Part shown: one piece after another, positions 1 to 5,534 of the stretch | Numbering within the stretch: position 1 is the first letter of the stretch | How the letters are laid out: each line of letters starts with the position of its first letter | NCBI GenBank assembly: GCA_021795255.1 | Contig: JAJYPQ010000196.1 | Coordinates: 1 to 7,040 of the forward strand | DNA from: Pseudomonadota bacterium | GTDB lineage: Bacteria; Pseudomonadota; Gammaproteobacteria; Acidiferrobacterales; Acidiferrobacteraceae | DNA length: 7,040 nucleotides | Reading direction: 5' to 3' | Notes under the pieces: generated by a model | Told to the model about the DNA's origin: nothing | Database searches by the model: none | The model's input: only the letters and a program-made list of their open reading frames with translations | Position numbers and translations under genes: made by a program

Positions 1-56
1 CCGGCATTCACAGGCCCCGGGACGGGGAACGGCGGCCACATCCGATCCGGCCCTAT

Positions 57-1016
57 TTAAGGCGAGCTTGAGTAAGACACATCATCCAGAAGACCGAGGG
101 CCGCCAAGCCCGCCAAGGCCAAGGCCGTGGAACGAAGCGGTACCGGGACAGCTGCCGCGCCCGGCCCAGCCCCCCTCGTCCTGGCTCCACTTCCGGTTGC
201 GCGCCATACGCGGTAGGCACGCAAGCCGGTCGCCATCATACCCGCCCCTGCGGTCAGCCATAACCACATAGGGGTGGTCTTACCGGCGCGCGCACGCGGG
301 TCGAGGGAGGCGCGCGCCACCAGGGAGGCTGCAGCCGACGGCAGAATCAGGGGGAGACCCGTAAAGGGATTCCGAACTATCCCCCGAACTGGTAGCAGCC
401 CGGCCCCCCTACTCGCTGCGATAAGCCCCATCGCGGTTGCCAAACCCACTACTCGACCGGCCTGCACACCAAAGAGCGTTGGGGATCGGTGCGCTGCGGT
501 ATTGCGCACGCGCTCGGCGAACAAACCCAGAAGTCCGGAAAGCCACAGCTCCGCGGACGCCTCTGCCAAAGGACCTGCGGGCCAGAGTGCCCACCACCCA
601 CGACCATCGGGATTTCTGGCCTCGCGCACCCGGAAACCGACCTCGGAGGCCCCGGCGAATGCCGCAGCCAAAAACGCGAGCCCCCGGGTGACGCTCGACG
701 TCCGACTGCGATCGGTCGCGCCATGGAGGTTCGCGAACAACGCCGCTGTCGAGGCCAAAAGCGACGGCAATAAGGCTTCGCGACGCGACTCCCCACGATA
801 ATATGCGTGGGCGTTCTCAAGCCACGCCTCGGCAGCCAAGAGCCCCGCGGCCTGATGAAGCCGCCGGGCCGCCTCTATCGTCAGATATTTGCGCGCCGAG
901 ACCTGAGAGTTGGGCACGAAAAACATTCCGCGGGACGCACGGTGCGTCCTAAACGGCGGTTCGCCGTAAGTAAGCACTCGTCTAGCCGCCTCTCTCAATC
1001 GTATCGCGCTGCGCAT
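57..1016 (-). CDS. Hypothetical multi-pass membrane protein
   Basis: A 319-residue protein that I do not recognise; no function is assigned. The start at 1016 is supported by a strong GAAGGAG ribosome-binding site (minus strand, 1021-1027) four bases before the ATG; the stop is TAA at 57-59. The first 80 residues are basic and mostly soluble, with an Arg-rich stretch (about 1-30). Then come several Ala/Leu/Gly-rich segments that could cross the membrane, at roughly 82-98, 111-124, 154-168, 183-202, 219-234, 250-268 and 294-311. No cleavable signal peptide, metal motif or catalytic motif is evident. Residues 139-147 are unusually Trp-rich (GRGWWALWP), and 216-226 (NPFTGLPLILP) looks like a conserved loop or re-entrant segment. 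It reads away from the plus-strand operon and is separated from it by a 1-kb gap, so a functional link is not implied. That it is a real gene is likely from the ribosome-binding site and the long open frame; the helix count is uncertain. Confidence 0.78.
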   Translation of the reverse strand: MRSAIRLREAARRVLTYGEPPFRTHRASRGMFFVPNSQVSARKYLTIEAARRLHQAAGLLAAEAWLENAHAYYRGESRREALLPSLLASTAALFANLHGATDRSRTSSVTRGLAFLAAAFAGASEVGFRVREARNPDGRGWWALWPAGPLAEASAELWLSGLLGLFAERVRNTAAHRSPTLFGVQAGRVVGLATAMGLIAASRGAGLLPVRGIVRNPFTGLPLILPSAAASLVARASLDPRARAGKTTPMWLWLTAGAGMMATGLRAYRVWRATGSGARTRGAGPGAAAVPVPLRSTALALAGLAALGLLDDVSYSSSP

Positions 1017-1020
1017 AGGA

Positions 1021-1027
1021 CTCCTTC
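1021..1027 (-). promoter_or_regulatory. Ribosome-binding site of the membrane protein gene
   Basis: On the minus strand this reads GAAGGAG, four bases before the ATG at 1016. It is close to the full anti-Shine-Dalgarno match and fixes the start of the gene ending at 57. I see no convincing -35/-10 pair in the 100 bases upstream. Confidence 0.6.
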
Positions 1028-1172
1028 TCTACCCCCATCTTTTCAGTCTCGTTCGCTGATCCCTACTTCCCGCCTAGGAGCGTATCGCGCGATAAGGCAA
1101 GCAGACTTGTCGCCACACCTTCCTACATTCCGATGACACACAGTATCGGAGCGCCACCCCAAGGAGACATCG

Positions 1173-1690
1173 CTATTTGGTCCGATACCCGATCTCTTTA
1201 GGCCATTCCAAACGCTTGAGCCCCAAGGCACCACAGCCGAGACGCGTCCAAGACGCCTTCGGTACACACCGCTTGCCGGCGGTGCGCATCGCCTGCTTCG
1301 TCCGCACACCAGGCATAATGTCGATCTCGCCTACGGGTTCAGGAACAAAAAAGTCGTTGACGACGGTCGCCGATGTCAGGCGAAAATGGATAGGGGTGTT
1401 GACCGGAACGACCAGGCTATCGACCGTCCCCAAGCCTTGCTTTGGGTAGATAAAGAGCCATTGCCAGTCGGTCGTGATTACATCGATGGGGATTGCGCGA
1501 ACCTTCGCGCCCCCGGGCTCACAGTATTCAGGGCCGCGTGGTCGGCACGGCGCGAAAAGGCCTCCTGCACGGCCCTTTGCCTCCCAAGCGCGCGTTTTAC
1601 AGCCAAGGGATTATAAGGGTTCGTCGCCAACACGCTTGTGACAGAGGAGCAGGACAGGAAACCTACTATCATGAGGGGCGCTCGTCGTAT
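1173..1690 (-). pseudogene. cyoA: Remnant of cytochrome bo3-type quinol oxidase subunit II (CyoA)
   Basis: CyoA is the membrane-anchored cupredoxin subunit of the haem-copper ubiquinol oxidase. The frame read on the minus strand from about 1490 to 1296 gives the CyoA core: PIDVITTDWQWLFIYPKQG, then VPVNTPIHFRLTSATVVNDF, then FVPEPVGEIDIMPGVRTK. These match the E. coli landmarks [31 protein letters not shown] and the Met-rich turn before MQTR. Cu-A ligands are not seen, as expected of the quinol-oxidase branch. Upstream, in another frame (1672 to about 1590), IVGFLSCSSVTSVLA followed by NPYNPLAVK resembles the second membrane helix and the LDPYKPL motif, so a frameshift must lie between, plausibly near the G-run at about 1515. 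After residue VRTK the sequence loses similarity and ends at a TAG at 1173-1175. The first helix, the C-terminal half of the cupredoxin domain and any cyoB are missing. The core is confident; the outer limits are not. Confidence 0.66.
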
Positions 1691-1827
1691 CGTCTTTTTC
1701 CGCGCATTACCCGCTCAAAAACGGGTCGACCTACGATTGCCCGAAGGATATATTCGTACGCACACACCCTGACCTTGTGCCGAGCTCAAGGTTTTCTTGA
1801 GGCCTTGGCAGGGATAAATCTCAGGAT

Positions 1828-1842
1828 GCACGCATCTCGTGC
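1828..1842. repeat. Inverted repeat GCACG-N5-CGTGC, distal copy
   Basis: The sequence is GCACG CATCT CGTGC, a perfect 5-bp inverted repeat with a 5-base spacer. The same arms and spacer length recur at 1973-1987. It lies 186 bases before the GMC oxidoreductase start. It might be one half of a paired regulator-binding site; no regulator gene is visible in the window. Confidence 0.4.
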
Positions 1843-1972
1843 GCTTCACGCCTGGAAGATCCCTGTGTCGTTCATCGCGCTATCGCATCATGATTTCGGT
1901 CGCCAAAACCGCTAGGTACCATAAAGCTCTCTCTCATTTTCTTTGCGATCCGTCCCCACGACTGATCACTTC

Positions 1973-1987
1973 GCACGTCACTCGTGC
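1973..1987. repeat. Inverted repeat GCACG-N5-CGTGC, proximal copy and possible operator
   Basis: The sequence is GCACG TCACT CGTGC, with the same arms and spacer length as the copy at 1828-1842. It ends 41 bases before the ATG at 2029, a position suited to an operator overlapping a promoter. A possible but weak -35-like TTGCGA lies at 1943-1948, with only a poor -10 (TCACTT, 1966-1971) at the right spacing, so the promoter itself is not established. Confidence 0.42.
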
Positions 1988-2010
1988 TAGGCTTAAGGAT
2001 CGCCCACGGT

Positions 2011-2021
2011 AGAAGAAGGGG
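2011..2021 (+). promoter_or_regulatory. Ribosome-binding site that sets the GMC oxidoreductase start
   Basis: AGAAGAAGGGG ends seven bases before the ATG at 2029. It favours this start over the in-frame GTG at 1984, which would add 15 residues ahead of the FAD-binding fold and would place translation inside the inverted repeat at 1973-1987. Confidence 0.6.
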
Positions 2022-2028
2022 TCCTGCT

Positions 2029-3600
2029 ATGGCGACAGCGCCTCACTACGACATCATCGTGATCGGCAGCGGACCAGGCGGGGCCTCGCTCGCGCACCGG
2101 CTCGCATCGCGCAAACACCGCGTTTTGCTCTTGGAGCAAGGCGACTATTTACGTCGCTCCCCCGAGAATTGGGACGCCAAGGCGGTTTTTGTCGACGGCC
2201 GATACCAGGCCAAAGACACATGGTATGGGCGCGACGGACGCGCCTTTCACCCCGGATTGCACGAATTCGTCGGCGGCAATTCCAAGGTCTACGGGGCCGC
2301 GCTATTTCGGCTCCGCGAACGCGATTTCGAGGAGATCGCCTATCCGGATGGCGTATCGCCTGCGTGGCCCCTCGGCTATACCGCATTCGCGCCCTACTAC
2401 ACCTTGGCCGAGCGCCTCTTTCATGTCCACGGGCAGCGTGGTGAGGATCCCACCGAGCCGCCGACGACCGACCCCTATCCCTTTCCGCCGGTCCGTCACG
2501 AACCCGATATTGAGGCCTTGAGCCAGGGCCTACGTGCGGCCGGCCTTCATCCCTTCCATCTCCCGCTCGGCATTCTTCTTGACGAGCATGAGGGCATGGT
2601 GACGCCTACCAGTCCCTGCATCCGCTGCGACGCCTTCGACGGCTTCCCGTGTCCGCTTAACGGCAAAGCAGATGCCCAGGTCGTTTGCGTCGATCCGGCC
2701 CGCGCCGCCTTCCCCGATCATTTCACGTTGCTTACGGGGGCATATGTATCGCGCCTCGAGACCGACGCCTCGGGGCGCGCCGTCAAGACCGTGCACGTCA
2801 CGCGTCGCGGTAAAGAGGAGCTTTATTCCGGCGATATCGTGGTCGCGGCCTGCGGCGCGCTGTCGACCGCCTTATTGTTTTTGCGATCCGCAAACGAGAA
2901 GCATCCGGCGGGCTTGGCGAACAGCTCGGGCCAGGTCGGGTGCAATTATATCCGCCATAATCAATCCGTTCTCATGAGCCTTCTCAAAAAACCTACCGAC
3001 ACAGTCTTTCAGAAGACGCTTGCCGTCAGCGACTATTATTTCAATGCCCCCGACTGGGACTATCCGCTCGGGCTCATTCAGCTTTTGGCCAGATCTCACC
3101 CCGAGCAGGTTCAGGGTGAAGCGCTACCCGACTGGCTGGACTGGCTCCCGACCATGCCGTTTGACGTGGTGGCTCGCCACTCGCTTAGCTTTTGGCTATC
3201 GAGCGAAGATTTGCCACGTCCCGAAAACCGGATAGGCTACGACGGCAAGAAAGTGGTCCTTGATCTCACCGAAAACAACCGCGAGCCCCACCAGAGACTA
3301 CGCCAGAAACTGAAGGATATTTTGGACACCATAGGAGCTCACCCGCTACTCATGGAACGGAAATTGTACTTGGGTAAAAATATTCCCATTGGAGGAACGG
3401 CCCATCAGGCTGGGACGCTGCGCTTCGGAACCGATGCGACCACATCCGTTCTCGATGTCGACTGCCGCGCCCACGACCTCGACAATCTGTATGTCGCCGA
3501 CGCCAGCTTCTTCCCTTCCATCGGCTCCGTAAACCCCACGCTCACGATTATAGCGAATGCCTTACGCGTCGCCGATCGTATCAGTGCCCGGCTTAGCTAG
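2029..3600 (+). CDS. GMC-family FAD-dependent oxidoreductase
   Basis: A 523-residue flavoprotein of the glucose-methanol-choline family, which oxidises alcohols or sugar hemiacetals using FAD. The Rossmann signature GSGPGG is at residues 13-18 with the FAD-ribose acid E36 (LLLEQGD). The second family landmark GGNSKVYGAALF starts at 82, followed by WPLGYTAFAPYY at 114-125. The C-terminal domain carries GGTAHQAGTLRFG (455-467) and SVNPTLTI (500-507), giving the expected catalytic pair H459 and N502. No signal or Tat peptide is present, so it is probably cytoplasmic. Residues 197-220 contain four cysteines (C197, C200, C208, C220) where several membrane-linked GMC dehydrogenases have an Fe-S-binding insert; a cluster is possible but unproven. 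Length is normal for the family. It is the first gene of the operon, 37 bases before the DoxX-like gene, with no cytochrome c or small subunit nearby. The SMP-30 gene downstream suggests a lactone product. The substrate is unknown. Confidence 0.93.
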   Translation: MATAPHYDIIVIGSGPGGASLAHRLASRKHRVLLLEQGDYLRRSPENWDAKAVFVDGRYQAKDTWYGRDGRAFHPGLHEFVGGNSKVYGAALFRLRERDFEEIAYPDGVSPAWPLGYTAFAPYYTLAERLFHVHGQRGEDPTEPPTTDPYPFPPVRHEPDIEALSQGLRAAGLHPFHLPLGILLDEHEGMVTPTSPCIRCDAFDGFPCPLNGKADAQVVCVDPARAAFPDHFTLLTGAYVSRLETDASGRAVKTVHVTRRGKEELYSGDIVVAACGALSTALLFLRSANEKHPAGLANSSGQVGCNYIRHNQSVLMSLLKKPTDTVFQKTLAVSDYYFNAPDWDYPLGLIQLLARSHPEQVQGEALPDWLDWLPTMPFDVVARHSLSFWLSSEDLPRPENRIGYDGKKVVLDLTENNREPHQRLRQKLKDILDTIGAHPLLMERKLYLGKNIPIGGTAHQAGTLRFGTDATTSVLDVDCRAHDLDNLYVADASFFPSIGSVNPTLTIIANALRVADRISARLS

Positions 3601-3637
3601 TCGGGCCGTTCATGCCACCTCTTCGAGGACCTTAGCT

Positions 3638-4123
3638 ATGACCTGGAACCTACTTGCCATACCGCTTCTGGCTCGCATGAGTCTCGTCATCCTTTTTCCT
3701 TTCAGCGGGCTTGATAAAATCGTCCATTGGGACGATGCCATGAAGCAGGCCGATTCCTCGTTTTTGCGCGGCGGCGCGCTTTTGCTTGTCGCGGCCATCG
3801 CCATCGAGTTCGTGACACCCATTTGTATCGTTCTCGCGTGGCACGGGAGGCTTGCAGCCTTTGTGCTCGCGCTTTTTTGCGTGGTGACCGCGATACTGTA
3901 CCACCCGTTTTGGAAGTTCCCGGGATTTTGGTCCGGTAACAATATCGTGGGCCGCAATCATTTCTGGGATTTCTTGAAGAACTTTGGTCTCGTCGGCGGC
4001 CTTCTGCTCATCATCGCCGGAGGAGCCCTGATCCCGGCGTCGACGATCCTGAGACACCCGCTGCAGGCGATGCCCCATTCTCAATCGGCCAAGCCATCCA
4101 CCCCGCACCGCCAGAGCCCATGA
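3638..4123 (+). CDS. DoxX-family integral membrane protein
   Basis: A 161-residue protein with four predicted membrane helices at about 4-22, 46-67, 71-89 and 117-135. Features typical of the DoxX family are the first-helix end FPFSGLDKIVHW (20-31), the HPFWKFPG loop after helix three (89-96) and the helix-four entry NHFWDFLKNFGLVGGLLL (107-124). DoxX relatives include DoxD of the archaeal thiosulfate:quinone oxidoreductase and proteins of oxidative-stress complexes; most have no assigned function. The C-terminal 25 residues are polar and rich in Ser, Pro and His. The ATG at 3638 is preferred because GAGGA at 3625-3629 lies eight bases upstream; the frame stays open back to an ATG at 3557, but that start lies inside the GMC gene. 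Position directly after the flavoprotein suggests that it is a membrane anchor or electron-transfer partner. That role is inference. Confidence 0.86.
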   Translation: MTWNLLAIPLLARMSLVILFPFSGLDKIVHWDDAMKQADSSFLRGGALLLVAAIAIEFVTPICIVLAWHGRLAAFVLALFCVVTAILYHPFWKFPGFWSGNNIVGRNHFWDFLKNFGLVGGLLLIIAGGALIPASTILRHPLQAMPHSQSAKPSTPHRQSP

Positions 4124-4138
4124 CAGGGAGCGAGAGCC

Positions 4139-4621
4139 ATGGAACCCTTATTATCCAAATCCGTCCTATCCGACCACCCCGAGTCCGCGCCGCCCCAAGT
4201 CGCTTATTGGCACATCTGGACAGACGAGGCGGGCGTCAGCCACCAGACGCGATGTGCGCTTCAATCCTTTTCGCTCAAAGGGATAGGAGGCGCGGCCCCA
4301 CAGTGGAATGACCCCCAAAACGAAAGCGCAGCCACTGTCGTATTCACCGTGCAGCCGGTCGGATGGGTTGGGGAGTGGCACGAAAACCCGGCGCCGCAAT
4401 GGATAGTCCCCCTATCCGGCTCCTGGTGGGTGGAGTCCATGGATGGCACGCGCATCGAAATGGGCCCTGGCGAACTCTCTTTGGGTGAGGATCAAAACTG
4501 TATCGCCGACCCCAGCGGGCGCAAGGGCCACCGTTCGGGAACCATAGGATCCGAACCTGCGGTGTTGATGACGGTGCGCCTACATGTTCCGCCCATCCGT
4601 CACCCCTGCCACCGACGCTGA
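4139..4621 (+). CDS. Single-domain cupin protein
   Basis: A 160-residue cytoplasmic protein with one cupin beta-barrel. The first cupin motif is at GEWHENPAPQWIVPLSG (78-94), with H81 as likely metal ligand and Q87 where canonical cupins have Glu. It is followed by the turn ESMDGTRIEMGPGE (99-112) and a second motif around GEDQN (116-120) and GHRSG (130-134), with H131 as likely ligand. Only some of the usual four metal ligands are evident, so catalysis is not assured. The N-terminal 40 residues include YWHIWTDEAGVSH, which may belong to the same fold. The start has AGGGAG at 4125-4130, eight bases upstream and overlapping no other signal. The gene begins 15 bases after the DoxX-like gene and ends seven bases before the lactonase gene. 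Small cupins of this sort can be isomerases, dioxygenases or sugar-binding proteins; which one applies cannot be told. Confidence 0.85.
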   Translation: MEPLLSKSVLSDHPESAPPQVAYWHIWTDEAGVSHQTRCALQSFSLKGIGGAAPQWNDPQNESAATVVFTVQPVGWVGEWHENPAPQWIVPLSGSWWVESMDGTRIEMGPGELSLGEDQNCIADPSGRKGHRSGTIGSEPAVLMTVRLHVPPIRHPCHRR

Positions 4622-4624
4622 GGT
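4620..4624 (+). promoter_or_regulatory. Ribosome-binding site that sets the SMP-30 gene start
   Basis: GAGGT sits four bases before the ATG at 4629 and overlaps the TGA stop (4619-4621) of the cupin gene, which allows translational coupling. It favours 4629 over the in-frame ATG at 4584, which lies within the cupin gene and would add 15 residues with no family similarity. Confidence 0.55.
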
Positions 4625-4628
4625 CGCC

Positions 4629-5534
4629 ATGGAGACCTTTGAGATCCTAGATCCCGTATTCACATCCTTCGTACTCCCCAATGCCCCGCTCGAGGCGCTT
4701 GTGGAAGGGTGTCGTTGGCTCGAAGGACCGGTCTGGTTTGGCGATCACGAATGCCTGCTATTCAGCGATCTCCCCAACGACCGCGTACTCCGCTGGTCGG
4801 AATCCGGGGGCGTGTCGGTTTTTCGAAAGCCCGCGGGTTTTGCCAACGGACACACCCGCGACCGGCAAGGGCGGCTCATAAGCTGCTCGCATCAGCACCG
4901 CAATCTCACCCGCACCGAACCAGACGGCCGAGTCACCGTGCTCGCGAGCCATTATGAAGGTCGGCGTTTGAACTCCCCGAACGACGTGGTCGTGAAGCGC
5001 GATGGTTCGATTTGGTTTACTGACCCGCTCTATGGCATTAGCACCGATTATGAGGGTGGGAAGCAGGAGTCGGAACGCCCGCCGGCCGTATACCGCCTCG
5101 ATCCAGAGAGCGGTGACCTAAGCCTGGTGGCGGACGACTTTGAGGGGCCAAACGGCCTGTGTTTTTCCCCGGACGAGCAGCGCCTATATATCGTCGAAAC
5201 CGGCCAACAGTTCGCCCCCCATCCGGTCCGCCACATCCGGGAATTTTCGGTATCCCCGGACGGCCGGCGCCTGCTACGGGGGCGGGTCTTTCACGAGGTA
5301 AATCCCGGATCGGCTGACGGCATCCGGTGCGATGAGGACGGCAACCTCTGGACGAGCGCCGGCGATGGCGTCCACTGCTTGAATCCCGCGGGGGCCGTGC
5401 TCGGAAAGATCCGCACTCCGGCACCGGTCTCGAACCTCACCTTCGGCGGCCGCCACCGCAGCCGTCTGTTTTTGTGCGCCTCGCAAACCTTGTACGCCAT
5501 CTACGTGAACCGTCGCGGGGTTCCGTTTCCATGA
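4629..5534 (+). CDS. SMP-30/gluconolactonase-family hydrolase
   Basis: A 301-residue six-bladed beta-propeller of the SMP-30/regucalcin/gluconolactonase family, which hydrolyses sugar lactones or related esters to hydroxy-acids using one divalent metal ion. The expected metal-binding residues are all recognisable: E32 in WLEGPVWFG, N118 in LNSPNDVVV, N175 in FEGPNGLCFSPDE and D230 in GSADGIRCDEDGN. Other family marks are the FANGHTRDRQGRL strand (71-83), SIWFTDPLYG (127-136) and NLTFGG near the end (269-274). No signal peptide is present, so the enzyme is cytoplasmic, like the GMC protein, and would suit hydrolysis of its lactone product. The length is normal. The stop codon overlaps the ATG of the next gene (ATGA at 5531-5534), implying coupled translation. 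Confidence 0.91.
   Translation: METFEILDPVFTSFVLPNAPLEALVEGCRWLEGPVWFGDHECLLFSDLPNDRVLRWSESGGVSVFRKPAGFANGHTRDRQGRLISCSHQHRNLTRTEPDGRVTVLASHYEGRRLNSPNDVVVKRDGSIWFTDPLYGISTDYEGGKQESERPPAVYRLDPESGDLSLVADDFEGPNGLCFSPDEQRLYIVETGQQFAPHPVRHIREFSVSPDGRRLLRGRVFHEVNPGSADGIRCDEDGNLWTSAGDGVHCLNPAGAVLGKIRTPAPVSNLTFGGRHRSRLFLCASQTLYAIYVNRRGVPFP

Larger units (their letters stand above)
1017..2028. other. 1-kb region without an intact gene, between divergent genes
   Basis: The stretch separates the minus-strand membrane protein gene from the plus-strand operon. It holds the cyoA remnant (about 1173-1690), two copies of an inverted repeat (1828-1842 and 1973-1987) and presumably the operon promoter. Open frames of 60-140 codons exist on both strands, the longest at 1493-1915 (+), but it overlaps the cyoA remnant on the opposite strand, has an Arg/Ser-rich composition and matches nothing I recognise. 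On the minus strand a frame of about 70 codons from about 1884 to 1671 is open, also without recognisable similarity. No tRNA, IS ends or direct repeats were seen. The region looks like eroded former coding DNA. Confidence 0.6.

Noticed and set aside
274..801. 175-codon plus-strand open frame
   Set aside because: It is a shadow of the minus-strand membrane protein gene; its Pro/Arg/Ser-rich composition is typical of antisense frames in GC-rich DNA.
933..949. 8-bp inverted repeat GGACGCAC-G-GTGCGTCC in the membrane protein gene
   Set aside because: It lies within coding sequence and its length is within reach of chance; no second copy was seen.
1143..1188. 8-bp inverted repeat GTATCGGA / TCCGATAC with a 30-base spacer
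   Set aside because: Several such pairs are expected by chance in 7 kb at this spacing, and there is no transposase or target duplication to suggest IS ends.
1785..1801. CTCAAG-GTTTT-CTTGAG hairpin as a terminator
   Set aside because: The stem is only 6 bp and no T-run follows on either strand.
1493..1915. 140-codon plus-strand open frame in the gap
   Set aside because: It overlaps the cyoA remnant on the opposite strand, has a Shine-Dalgarno-poor start and an Arg/Ser-rich composition, and shows no family similarity.
1984..2028. GTG at 1984 as the GMC start
   Set aside because: The extra 15 residues precede the normal family N-terminus, and the good ribosome-binding site lies just before the ATG at 2029.
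3650..4108. 152-codon minus-strand open frame
   Set aside because: It is antisense to the well-supported DoxX-family gene and has no recognisable features.
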